Source: Phenylobacterium sp.
GTDB lineage: Bacteria; Pseudomonadota; Alphaproteobacteria; Caulobacterales; Caulobacteraceae
Length of the DNA stretch: 41,458 bases
Assembly: GCF_028290885.1 (NCBI RefSeq)
Contig: NZ_JAQGIZ010000250.1
Location: 1 to 41,458, forward strand
Direction of reading: 5' to 3'
Under the pieces are notes generated by a model, which had not been told where the DNA came from, did not search any database, and saw nothing but the letters and a program-made list of their open reading frames with translations. This document shows, piece after piece, positions 20,696-28,247 of this stretch. Position 1 is the stretch's first letter. Each line of letters opens with the position of its first letter. The position numbers were made by a program, and so were the translations under genes.

Positions 20696-21160
20696 TCAAA
20701 GCGGGATGGCCGTGGTGAACTTGGCCCGCCTCTTCACGAAGCTGGCCTCGTAGCGGCGCACGGCCGGATGGCCGGCGATGTTGGCGTCGGTAAAGTCGTT
20801 GAACTCCTCCATGTTGCGGAAGATGGCGATGCAGGTGATGTCGTAGGCTCCTGAGATCTCCAGGCAGACCTGGACGTGCGGCGAGCGGCACAGGTGTGCG
20901 CGGAACTCGGCGACCGTGGCTGGCGAATGGCGCTCAAGCTGCACCATCAGGATCACCGAGATGCGCTCGCCCACCTGGCCGGGTTCGATGATCGAGACGT
21001 CGGCGGCGATCACGCCTCCGTCGCGGTACTGGCGGATGCGGCGCAGGATGGCGGAGGGCGAGAGGGGGACGCGGTCGGCCAGAGCTTGGGCGGTGGCCTG
21101 GTTGTTCACCTGCAAGGCAGCGAGGATCTGAACGTCCAGCCTGTCGAGTGCGTAGGTCAT
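20696..21160 (-). CDS. Lrp/AsnC-family transcriptional regulator
   Basis: A 154-residue regulator. The N-terminal winged HTH is LDRLDVQILAALQVNNQATA, followed by the recognition region LSPSAILRRIRQYRDGGVI. The C-terminal RAM/ligand-sensing domain runs from about residue 65 (RISVILMVQLERHSP) through LEISGAYDITCIAIFRNMEEF. The start at 21160 (MTYALDRLD) gives the usual length for the family; an upstream ATG at 21193 would add 11 residues. Lrp-type regulators sense amino acids or related metabolites and act on neighbouring genes. It precedes the TonB-dependent receptor on the same strand, with an AT-rich palindrome in between, so control of that receptor is the simplest guess. Confidence 0.92.
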   Translation of the reverse strand: MTYALDRLDVQILAALQVNNQATAQALADRVPLSPSAILRRIRQYRDGGVIAADVSIIEPGQVGERISVILMVQLERHSPATVAEFRAHLCRSPHVQVCLEISGAYDITCIAIFRNMEEFNDFTDANIAGHPAVRRYEASFVKRRAKFTTAIPL

Positions 21161-21257
21161 GATGGTTTCCCAAGCCTCAGCAGTGAACCACAAAAACCGA
21201 AGTATTGACAGTTAACTTGCGTTCATCTGAGGCGTCGGGAGATCAACGGGTATTGGA

Positions 21258-21276
21258 AGACGCGTTTGTTGCGTCT
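21258..21276. promoter_or_regulatory. Inverted repeat AGACGC-N7-GCGTCT between two regulator genes
   Basis: AGACGC at 21258-21263 and GCGTCT at 21271-21276 are complementary around seven bases. It lies between the MarR-like gene stop (21308) and the Lrp/AsnC start (21160), so it could be an operator for the Lrp gene or a weak hairpin ending the MarR transcript. There is no T-run to support a terminator. Nothing else is evident in 21161-21307. Confidence 0.35.
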
Positions 21277-21307
21277 CTGCACGTATTCTAATGGTGAGAG
21301 AAATTCT

Positions 21308-21667
21308 CTACTTAAGCTTGTAATCGATGGGGGCGGCCCGCCGGATCAGGGCGTCCAGCCGGTCGCGCAGCTCGCGTCCCTGCTCGGTCAGGTGGATCAC
21401 GTGGCTGCGCCCGTCGGTCGGGTTGAGGAAGGCGTCCACCAGGCCGAGGGCCGGGGCATGGGCCCAGTCGGAGCCCAGTCGTCCGAGCGAGCGCAGGCTG
21501 CGCGAGGCGGTGGACTGCGTCAGGCCCGCCACATAGGCGAGTTCCTGCACCGAGAGGCCCTCGTTTTCGCAGGTGTAAAGGAAGGCCACGATCTCGTTGA
21601 CACTGATGCGCGGGTCGAGCGCCTTCAGGGCGAGCATGGCCTCGAGCAGGGAGTCCCTCGGCCGCAT
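21308..21667 (-). CDS. MarR-like winged-helix transcriptional regulator
   Basis: A 119-residue protein with a winged HTH typical of MarR regulators: ISVNEIVAFLYTCENEGLSV, VQELAYVAGLTQSTASRSLRSLGR (recognition helix) and the wing DGRSHVIHLTEQGRELRDRL. The protein is short at the C-terminus compared with full-length MarR (about 140-160 residues). A 74-residue protein of unknown function ends six bases upstream, so the two are probably one operon. The ligand and targets are unknown. Confidence 0.85.
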   Translation of the reverse strand: MRPRDSLLEAMLALKALDPRISVNEIVAFLYTCENEGLSVQELAYVAGLTQSTASRSLRSLGRLGSDWAHAPALGLVDAFLNPTDGRSHVIHLTEQGRELRDRLDALIRRAAPIDYKLK

Positions 21668-21673
21668 CCGGGT

Positions 21674-21898
21674 CTAGTTGTCGGTATAGCGATTCAGGGC
21701 CCCGGTGGCCGCCGAGCGCCGTGCGGCCCGGGTCAAGGCCAGCGCCTTGCGCGGCCGCCGCTCGCGCATGGCCAGGGTGGCGTCCGGATAGGCGTCGCGC
21801 ACCTGCTTGAGGATACCCTCCAGCCGCTTCTGGTGGTCGGCGGCTTCGATGTAGTCGCCGACGTTGAGTTCGACCGAGATCTGACCGCAAAGCCTCAT
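21674..21898 (-). CDS. Small protein of unknown function, cotranscribed with the MarR-like gene
   Basis: A 74-residue protein. It is not recognised. It begins MRLCGQISVELNVGDYIEAA and continues with a helical DHQKRLEGILKQVRDAYPDA and a basic, Arg-rich tail (ATLAMRERRPRKALALTRAA). No signal peptide or membrane helix is evident. It ends six bases before the MarR-like start, so it would be the first gene of a two-gene unit. Roles such as a small partner or regulated adaptor are possible but unsupported. Confidence 0.6.
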   Translation of the reverse strand: MRLCGQISVELNVGDYIEAADHQKRLEGILKQVRDAYPDATLAMRERRPRKALALTRAARRSAATGALNRYTDN

Positions 21899-22057
21899 AG
21901 CCGTCCTCGATAGGAGATTTGTCAGGCCGGTGGAAAGCGTAAGCCGGTGCGAATGCGGTTTTGTCGCTTTGAGAGGCTGCGTCGCGCAAAAGCGCAGCGT
22001 TCAGCGACCATTGTTCGTTAAAATGTGCGCGACCGCCATTCCTGAAGAAACCGTAAT

Positions 22058-23101
22058 CTATCCAAGGCGTTCGCCCGCGGTGAGCGCCAGGAGGGCGAAG
22101 GAGGCCAGCCAATGCTCGCCCATGTAGTCGCCGGCCACGTGCGGCAGGCTGGCGGCCAGGTGCTCGCGCGCGGCGGTTTCGGCGACGGCGGCCAGCGGGT
22201 CGCCCGGCGGCAGGGTGGCGGCGAGCTCGCGCCAGCACCAGGCGCGGGAGAAGTTCAGGCCGTCGAGGTGGGCGATCTTGCCGTCCGACCGGTCGGAGAC
22301 CACGGCCGGGGTGAACAGACTCGCCGGCTGGCGCTGGGCGGCGCGGGGCAGGAAGGCCTTCAGCCAGGGGGCGAACTCGCCGGGCGGCAGCAGCCTGCGC
22401 AGGCACTCGGCCTCCATCAGGGTGGCGGAGAGGAACTCGTCGCCGGAGGGCTCCCAGGCCGGGGCGTCACGGTCGGCGAGATACCAGGCGCGGACCTTGT
22501 CGGTGAACAGCGCCGTCAGCGCGAAGTCGCCGGCTGCCGCCGCGTAGTCCTGGGCGAGCGCGAGGGCGAAGGCGGTGGAGGAATGGACGCCGGTGCGGAT
22601 CGGGTAGAGCGCCTTGGGCAGGAAGTCGACGAACCGCTCGGCGAACACCGTGGCCAGCGGCTGCAGGCTTGTCGCCCAGCGCGGGTCGTCATGCGCCAGC
22701 AGTTCGGCCTGCAGCTTCAGGAGCCAGCCCCAGCCGTAAGGACGCTCGAAACCGCGGGTGGATGGGCGCGCGAGGTAGTCGACCTCGCCGGCGACCTTCT
22801 CCGCCGTGAAGGCCTGATCGAACAGGGCGCGGATGGCCGGCGCCTCCGCGATGCCGGGCTCGCGGCGCAGCAGGCTCGCCAGCAGCCAGTAGCCGTGCAC
22901 GCAGGTGTGCCAGTCGAAGCTGCCGTAGAAGATCGGGTGCAGGTCGCGCGGCCCTCGGGCGTCGGCGGGCCCATCGAGGACGTGGTCGAGCTTGTTGGGG
23001 TATTCGCGCGCGACATGGCCCAGCGCGATGCGGGCGAAGCTCGACGCGATTTCGGGCGTCACGCGATCAGCTTGCCGGCTATTTGGGGAAAGCGAGGACA
23101 T
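22058..23101 (-). CDS. DUF2891-family protein
   Basis: A 347-residue soluble protein of the DUF2891 family, recognised from the conserved HPIFYGSFDWHTCVHGYWLL, the PYGWGWLLKLQAEL stretch and a later DFLPKALYPIRTGVHSSTAFAL. The run of Trp, His and Asp residues and the helical character suggest an alpha-alpha-barrel-like enzyme, but the activity is not known to me. The ATG at 23101 overlaps the end of the DUF979 gene by 23 bases; a GTG at 23062 would avoid the overlap, so the start is uncertain. It is the last of three same-strand genes with DUF979 and DUF969. Confidence 0.85.
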   Translation of the reverse strand: MSSLSPNSRQADRVTPEIASSFARIALGHVAREYPNKLDHVLDGPADARGPRDLHPIFYGSFDWHTCVHGYWLLASLLRREPGIAEAPAIRALFDQAFTAEKVAGEVDYLARPSTRGFERPYGWGWLLKLQAELLAHDDPRWATSLQPLATVFAERFVDFLPKALYPIRTGVHSSTAFALALAQDYAAAAGDFALTALFTDKVRAWYLADRDAPAWEPSGDEFLSATLMEAECLRRLLPPGEFAPWLKAFLPRAAQRQPASLFTPAVVSDRSDGKIAHLDGLNFSRAWCWRELAATLPPGDPLAAVAETAAREHLAASLPHVAGDYMGEHWLASFALLALTAGERLG

Positions 23102-24035
23102 ACATCAGCACCGTGTTGAGGATCAGCATCGGCAGCGCCGTCGGGATCTGCGCCTTGATCACCGCATAGCGGTCGGGGATCTCAAGCAGGGCCGGCGGGA
23201 CCAGGTTGAAGTTGGCGGCGAGCGGGGTCATCAGCGTGCCGCAGAAGCCCGACAGCATGCCGATCGCGGCGATCACCGCCGGGTTGCCGCCGAAATGGAC
23301 CATCAGGATCGGGATGGCGACGCCTCCGGTCAACACCGGGAAGGCCGCGAAGGCGTTGCCCATCAGCATGGTGAAGGCGGCCATGCCGAAGCAGTAGACG
23401 GCGACGGCGGCCAGGCGGGTGTCCACCGGCAGCCAGGTCGTCACGAGGTGACCGATTTGGTTACCAACACCGGCCAGCGCGAAGACCGCGCCGAGCGCCG
23501 CCAGGAACTGCGGCAATAGCGCAGCCCAGCCGACGGTGTCCGCGAGCCGGCGGCCTTCCTGCAGGGGGCTGGCCAACGGCTGGCGCAGCAGGGTCAGCGC
23601 CAGGGAAAGGCCGACGATCACGGCCAGCGCCAGGGAGATCAGCGTGGCCTGCTTGGGATCCATCAGCGGAACGCCGCTAAGCCGGACCGGCTTGAGCAGC
23701 AGGATGCCTAGCGCGACCACCAGCGGCAGCATCAGGGCGGGCAGGAACAGCCGGTTCCCGAACCGCTCCGAAAGGGCGGCGCGTTCGGCGGGCGAGGTGG
23801 TTGCGGGCTGGCTGCGGCCGAGTTGCCCAAGGCCGGCGAGGAGCGCCAGACCCAGCACGAGAATGCCGTTGCCGAGATCGCCCAGGCGGTCGCCGGCCAG
23901 GAAGCTCACGGCTGCCAGCGCCCAGAAGGCGGCGTTCCCCCACCGCTTGCGGTTGCTGCGGTCGAGCGCGCTGAAGGCCGCGAAGCCCGCGAACATCAGG
24001 CCCGCGAGGACATAGACGGCGCCGAGCTTGATCAC
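23079..24035 (-). CDS. DUF979-family integral membrane protein
   Basis: A 318-residue polytopic membrane protein of the DUF979 family, with about nine to ten hydrophobic segments from the N-terminus (LGAVYVLAGLMFAGFAAFSA) to the end (LPMLILNTVLMYVLAFPK). Small-residue-rich stretches such as AFTMLMGNAFAAFPVLTGGV and the later GFCGTLMTPLAANFNLVP are typical of secondary transporters with re-entrant hairpins. A GTG start at 24035 overlaps the DUF969 stop by four bases (GTGA). It is probably one half of a two-component permease with DUF969. Substrate: my recollection is that in some bacteria these genes cluster with pyroglutamyl peptidase or 5-oxoprolinase genes, which suggests a 5-oxoproline-related substrate, but no such gene is present here. 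Confidence 0.88.
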   Translation of the reverse strand: MIKLGAVYVLAGLMFAGFAAFSALDRSNRKRWGNAAFWALAAVSFLAGDRLGDLGNGILVLGLALLAGLGQLGRSQPATTSPAERAALSERFGNRLFLPALMLPLVVALGILLLKPVRLSGVPLMDPKQATLISLALAVIVGLSLALTLLRQPLASPLQEGRRLADTVGWAALLPQFLAALGAVFALAGVGNQIGHLVTTWLPVDTRLAAVAVYCFGMAAFTMLMGNAFAAFPVLTGGVAIPILMVHFGGNPAVIAAIGMLSGFCGTLMTPLAANFNLVPPALLEIPDRYAVIKAQIPTALPMLILNTVLMYVLAFPK

Positions 24036-24700
24036 CGCTGGGCCTGGCGGGCGAGGCGGCGATCGAAGAGCACCAGGCGTGTGGCGTGGATGGCGAAGGA
24101 CCCCAGCGCGGTCGGGATCGCCCAGACCGACAGGTGGATAGGGTCGAGCACGATCTTGCTGCTCGACAGGAAGCCCACCATCAGCAGCACCGAGCCCATG
24201 GCCACGAAGATGTCCTCGCTGAAGAACACCGCGACGTTGTCGGTGGCCGCGGCCATGGCGCGGATCGCGTAGCGGGTCTCCGGCTCAAGCGGGCCATCGC
24301 GGACTTCGGCGGCGGCCTCGGCCATCGGCGCGACCAGGGGGCGGATGGTCTGGGCCTGGCCCGCGATCGGCATCAGGCCGACGGCCGTGGTCGCCTGGCG
24401 GAAGACCATGTAGCCGATCAGCAGCCGGCCCACGGAGACGCCGCGCAGGCCGGCGATGATCTTCGCGGCGCGCTCACGCAGGCCGGCGCGTTCGAGGACG
24501 CCGACCAATGGCAGAACCAGATAGGCCGTGCTGACGAAACGGTTGTCGTTGAAGGCCTTGCCGAAGGCGGCGATCACCTGGAGCGGGGAGAGGCCGGCGA
24601 ACCACCCGCTGGTCAAGGCGGCCAGCACCACCACGAGCAGCGGATTGAGGCGGATGGCGAAGCCGACGACGATGACGGCGACGCCCAGAAGGATCAGCAT
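24032..24700 (-). CDS. DUF969-family integral membrane protein
   Basis: A 222-residue membrane protein of the DUF969 family. It starts with a strongly hydrophobic MLILLGVAVIVVGFAIRLNP, and shows the conserved FNDNRFVSTAYLVLPLVGVLERAGL and FRQATTAVGLMPIAGQAQ stretches, then ATDNVAVFFSEDIFVAMGSVL. It is the first gene of the DUF969-DUF979-DUF2891 unit, with an AAGGGGA ribosome site close to the ATG at 24700. DUF969 and DUF979 pair so consistently that a heteromeric transporter is the best working guess. Confidence 0.88.
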   Translation of the reverse strand: MLILLGVAVIVVGFAIRLNPLLVVVLAALTSGWFAGLSPLQVIAAFGKAFNDNRFVSTAYLVLPLVGVLERAGLRERAAKIIAGLRGVSVGRLLIGYMVFRQATTAVGLMPIAGQAQTIRPLVAPMAEAAAEVRDGPLEPETRYAIRAMAAATDNVAVFFSEDIFVAMGSVLLMVGFLSSSKIVLDPIHLSVWAIPTALGSFAIHATRLVLFDRRLARQAQR

Positions 24701-24791
24701 TCAGTCCCCTTACGCGAACGGCGCGGCCATAGGATCGTCTGGAGCGCGCCGAGGCAACGGGGTAGGTTCGCCGGCCTGTGGAGGACGCGTG

Positions 24792-25028
24792 ATGAGCGAA
24801 CCGCCGGAGCCGCAATCCGAAGATCTGGACCCCGTGCAGGAGGCCGGCGAGGAGTCCTTCCCGGCCAGCGATCCGCCCGCGTGGGCCGCGCCCCGGCGCG
24901 ACGAGCCGAAGGGGGATGGACCGTCTACTGACCGCGCTGCGCCAGCCACGCGTCCGCCAGACGCAGGAACCCGTTCACATCCACGGTCTCGGCGCGAGCC
25001 CGGGGGTCGAGGCCGGCCGCTTCGATAA
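24792..25028 (+). CDS. Small ESFPASDPPAW-motif protein overlapping the 3' end of ksgA
   Basis: A 78-residue protein starting MSEPPEPQSEDLDPVQEAGE and containing the motif EESFPASDPPAW at about residues 20-31. I recognise this motif as common in short uncharacterised proteins of proteobacteria and actinobacteria. A GGAGG site seven bases before the ATG supports translation; a GTG three bases upstream is an alternative. The C-terminal 35 residues (RAAPATRPPDAGTRSHPRSR onward) overlap the convergent ksgA gene by 104 bases and are low complexity, so the tail may be poorly conserved. It is divergent from the DUF969 operon. Function unknown. Confidence 0.7.
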   Translation: MSEPPEPQSEDLDPVQEAGEESFPASDPPAWAAPRRDEPKGDGPSTDRAAPATRPPDAGTRSHPRSRREPGGRGRPLR

Positions 25029-25761
25029 GCGGCTCGCCGCCCAGGGGCTTGAGGCTGGCGCGCAGCATCTTGCGGCGCTGGCCGAAGGCGGCGGCGGTGA
25101 GCTTCTGCAGGGCGTCGAGACGTTGGGCCGAGGGCCGGTCGGGCCGGGGCGTCAGCCGGACGACGGCGGACTCCACCTTGGGCGGCGGGGTGAAGGCGCG
25201 GGCCGGGACCTCCATGACGGTGCGCGCCTCGCTGGTGGCCTGGGCGATCACCGCCAGCCGGCCATAGGCGGGGGCGTCGACGGGGGCCGCGATCCGCTGG
25301 GCGACCTCTTTCTGGAACATCAGGGTCATGGAAGCGGGCCGCCAGGGGCCGGTGAGCCACTTGATGAGCAGGGCCGTGCCGACGTTGTAGGGCAGGTTGG
25401 AGACCACGTGCCCCGCATCGCCGGCCGTCAGCGCGGCCTCGTCGGCGATGAGCGCGTCGGCGAACTCCAGCGCCAGGGCGCCGGGCGCGGCCGCCTGGGC
25501 CAGGTCCTCCAGCAGCGGGCGAAAACGCTGGTCCTTCTCGACGGCGATGACGCGGGCGCCGGTCTCCAGCAGGGCGCGGGTGAGGCCACCAGGTCCGGGG
25601 CCCACCTCGATCACCCGGTCGCCTGGTCCGATCTCGGCCAGCCGGGCGATCTTGCGGGTGATGTTGAGGTCGAGGAGGAAGTGCTGGCCGAAGGCCTTCT
25701 TCGCCAGCAGCCCGTGCTCGGCCAGCGCCTCGCGGAGGGGCGGTAAGTCCTCTAGCCCCAT
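24925..25761 (-). CDS. rsmA: 16S rRNA (adenine1518-N6/adenine1519-N6)-dimethyltransferase
   Basis: A 278-residue RNA methylase (KsgA) that dimethylates two adenines near the 3' end of 16S rRNA during 30S maturation. Motifs seen are AFGQHFLLDLNITRKIARLA, the AdoMet-binding VIEVGPGPGGLTRALLETGA, the acidic VIAVEKDQRF, and the catalytic NLPYNVGTALLIKWL. The C-terminal helical domain follows. The start at 25761 lies 27 bases after the pdxA stop. This is the last gene of the lptF-lptG-lptD-surA-pdxA-ksgA series, an order well known in proteobacteria. Confidence 0.97.
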   Translation of the reverse strand: MGLEDLPPLREALAEHGLLAKKAFGQHFLLDLNITRKIARLAEIGPGDRVIEVGPGPGGLTRALLETGARVIAVEKDQRFRPLLEDLAQAAAPGALALEFADALIADEAALTAGDAGHVVSNLPYNVGTALLIKWLTGPWRPASMTLMFQKEVAQRIAAPVDAPAYGRLAVIAQATSEARTVMEVPARAFTPPPKVESAVVRLTPRPDRPSAQRLDALQKLTAAAFGQRRKMLRASLKPLGGEPLIEAAGLDPRARAETVDVNGFLRLADAWLAQRGQ

Positions 25762-25788
25762 CCTAGATCCGCTCGGGGTTTTCTAACC

Positions 25789-26811
25789 TCACCCGGCGCG
25801 GGCCTCCTTGGCCCGGGCTTGGGCCAACCGGTCGGCGAGGCGGATAGCCGCGATCAGGCTGTCGGGGCGGGCGAGGCCGCGCCCGGCGATGTCGAAGGCT
25901 GTGCCGTGGTCCGGCGAAGTGCGCACGATCGGCAGGCCCAGCGTCACGTTCACCCCGCCCCAGAAGTCGAGCATCTTCACCGGGATCAGCGCCTGGTCGT
26001 GGTAGAGGCAGATGACGGCGTCGTAGCGGCTGCGCATCGTCTCGGGGAATAGGGTGTCGGCCGGATGCGGGCCGGTGACATCGACGCCCAGGTCCTCCAG
26101 CGCCCGCACCGCCGGCGCGATGATCTCGCCCTCTTCGCGGCCGAGGGCGCCGCCTTCGCCGGCGTGCGGGTTGAGGGCGGCCACCGCCAGCCTCGGCTCG
26201 GCGATCCCGAAGTCGCGTCGCAGGGCCTCGGCGGTGACCAGGCCCGCGTTGACGATCGCCTCGATGCTCAGCAGGCCGGGGACCTTCGCCAGAGGTTCAT
26301 GCACGGTCACCAGGGCCACGCGCAGGTCGCCGGCGATCAGCATCATCACCGGTCCCCGCGCCCCCTCGTAGCTCTCCGAGGCGGTGAGCTCGCCAAGGAA
26401 CTCGGTGTGGCCCGGGAACTTGAAGCCGGCGTCGTAGAGCGGCGCCTTGGCGATAGGGGCGGTGACCACGCCGGCCACGGCGCCGGACAGCGCCAGTCCG
26501 ACGGCGGTCTCTATCCATTTGATGATGGCCGGGGCGGCCGCCGCCGACGGCTGGCCGGCGACCACCCGCGCGCGCAGCGGCAGGTCGAGCACGGGCAGGG
26601 CGTCCGGAAAGGCGCTCATCGCCTCGGCGGGCGCGATGACCTTTTTCAGGATCGAAGCCCCGCCGGCCGAGGCCGAGGCCAGCGCCTGGAAGTCGCCGAC
26701 CACCAGGAACGGCGGGCCCCCATGGCGCAGCTCGCTCCAGGCCTTGACGGCGATCTCCGGACCGACGCCGGCCGGGTCGCCGAGGGTCAGGGCGAGCGGG
26801 GCTGGCTTCAC
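25789..26811 (-). CDS. pdxA: 4-hydroxythreonine-4-phosphate dehydrogenase
   Basis: A 340-residue enzyme of pyridoxal 5'-phosphate synthesis (DXP-dependent route), which oxidises 4-phosphohydroxy-L-threonine with NAD. Signature stretches are LTLGDPAGVGPEIAVKAW, GVVTAPIAKAPLYDAGFKFP, the metal-binding His in FPGHTEFL, LYHDQALIPVKMLDF, and RTSPDHGTAFDIAGRG. The length matches the family. It is 16 bases downstream of surA and followed by ksgA. Confidence 0.97.
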   Translation of the reverse strand: MKPAPLALTLGDPAGVGPEIAVKAWSELRHGGPPFLVVGDFQALASASAGGASILKKVIAPAEAMSAFPDALPVLDLPLRARVVAGQPSAAAAPAIIKWIETAVGLALSGAVAGVVTAPIAKAPLYDAGFKFPGHTEFLGELTASESYEGARGPVMMLIAGDLRVALVTVHEPLAKVPGLLSIEAIVNAGLVTAEALRRDFGIAEPRLAVAALNPHAGEGGALGREEGEIIAPAVRALEDLGVDVTGPHPADTLFPETMRSRYDAVICLYHDQALIPVKMLDFWGGVNVTLGLPIVRTSPDHGTAFDIAGRGLARPDSLIAAIRLADRLAQARAKEARAG

Positions 26812-26827
26812 CCTTTCACGGCCTTCT

Positions 26828-28204
26828 TCACCTAGTCTCTATGGTCGCGGAGGTGCGCAGGTCGCGCATGTAGCGCCGCGAGATCATGCTGAGTTGCTGG
26901 CCGGTGAGGCGGCTCTCGATCTGGTCGTGATCCGCCTGGGCGGCGCCGGCGGAGCGCTTGCCGCAGACGGCCAGCACGTGCAGGCCGACCTTGGTGCGGA
27001 TCGGGGACGAGAGCTGGCCCACCTTCAGCGTCTGGGCGGCGTCTTTGAACTCCGGCGAGAGGTCGCTGATCTCCGCCTCGCCCAGGTCGCCGGCCACCAC
27101 GCCCGGCGTCTTGCCGGCGGTGGCCTCGAGCGTCTGGCAATCCTTGATGGAGGCCTTCACGCCCTCCAGCTTCACGCGGGCGGCCTCGACGTCGGCGTCG
27201 GTGGCGGTGGCGGGGAGCGCGATGGCGGCTTGCTTGAGGTTGACCAGGGTCTGGCCGGAGCCCGACCGCTTGTCGCGCAGGTAGATGATGTAGACGCCGT
27301 CCTTCACCGGAATCGGCTGGGACAGCTGGCCGGGCCGCAGTTGATCGAGCACGGCGTCCACCTGGGCCGGCATCTCGCCCTGGCTGATCCAGCCCGCCTC
27401 GCCGCCGGCGGCGGCGGTCGAGGCGGCGGAGAATTGCCGGGCGACGGCGGCGAACGGCGCGCCCTGCTGGATCTGGGCGACGAGTTGGGTCGCACCCTTC
27501 ACGGCCGCGTCCATGCCGCCGGCGCGGCCGGCGTCGAGGAACACCTCGCTGACCTCGTATTGCGGCTTGGAGGCCGCCGCGATCAGGCGGGCCTGGGTGG
27601 CCTTGATCTGGTCCTCGCCGATCCGCAGGCGCGTGCCGTAACGGCCGCGGATCCAGCGCTGCCAGCTCATCTGGGCGCGGATCTGCTCATAGAGGGTATC
27701 CGAAGCGATGCCCTGGGACTTCAGGGCCGCCAGGAAACCCTCGGGCTTGAGATTATTCTGCTGCGCCATGCCGGTGAGTTCCTCCTGGATCTCGTCGTCA
27801 GTGGCGATGATGGTGATCTTCTGGTCCTTCTGGACGCGCTTCAGCTCCTGGATCTGCAGGCGCTCATCGACCAGCGAGCGCAGGGCCTCCTGCTGGAACT
27901 CCGGCAGGGTGTCCTGGGTGGGCTGCACGCCGGATGTGGCGATCAAGAGGCGCATACGCTGGGCGAGGTCGTAGGTGGAGATGATGTCGTCGTTGACGAT
28001 CGCCGCCACCGATTCCGTCATCGGCCGCATGGGCGTGAACTGGGGCGCCGCAGCCGCCGGCGCAGCGGCTGGCAGGGAAGCCTGAACTGCGGCGGCCGGG
28101 GCGCCTTGGGCTTGCACGGTAAAGGGCAGGGCGACAGCAACCAGCGCCGTAGCGATTACAGCGCCCCGCGCCCCTCGGCCCGTGACGTTACGCGCGCGCA
28201 TCAT
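26828..28204 (-). CDS. surA: Periplasmic peptidyl-prolyl isomerase/chaperone SurA
   Basis: A 458-residue chaperone for outer-membrane proteins. A signal peptide follows the start at 28204 (MMRARNVTGRG then AVIATALVAVALPFTVQAQG); an upstream ATG at 28258 overlaps the lptD stop and would put 18 basic residues in front. An Ala/Pro linker leads to the SurA N-domain (AAIVNDDIISTYDLAQRMRLL) and SQGIASDTLYEQIRAQMSWQ. A parvulin-type domain is visible at about residues 180-280 (YEVSEVFLDAGRAGG and FAAVARQFSAASTAAAGGEA), with a second, degenerate one near the end. It lies 43 bases downstream of lptD, with which it works in outer-membrane assembly. Confidence 0.95.
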   Translation of the reverse strand: MMRARNVTGRGARGAVIATALVAVALPFTVQAQGAPAAAVQASLPAAAPAAAAPQFTPMRPMTESVAAIVNDDIISTYDLAQRMRLLIATSGVQPTQDTLPEFQQEALRSLVDERLQIQELKRVQKDQKITIIATDDEIQEELTGMAQQNNLKPEGFLAALKSQGIASDTLYEQIRAQMSWQRWIRGRYGTRLRIGEDQIKATQARLIAAASKPQYEVSEVFLDAGRAGGMDAAVKGATQLVAQIQQGAPFAAVARQFSAASTAAAGGEAGWISQGEMPAQVDAVLDQLRPGQLSQPIPVKDGVYIIYLRDKRSGSGQTLVNLKQAAIALPATATDADVEAARVKLEGVKASIKDCQTLEATAGKTPGVVAGDLGEAEISDLSPEFKDAAQTLKVGQLSSPIRTKVGLHVLAVCGKRSAGAAQADHDQIESRLTGQQLSMISRRYMRDLRTSATIETR

Positions 28205-28247
28205 GGATGAGATAATTCCCTGGTTCGGCCGCGTCCGGCCGTAATTC

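Noticed and set aside
21308..21898. Toxin-antitoxin reading of the small protein and MarR-like pair
   Set aside because: The second gene is a winged-helix regulator without toxin features and the first has no recognisable toxin or antitoxin motif.
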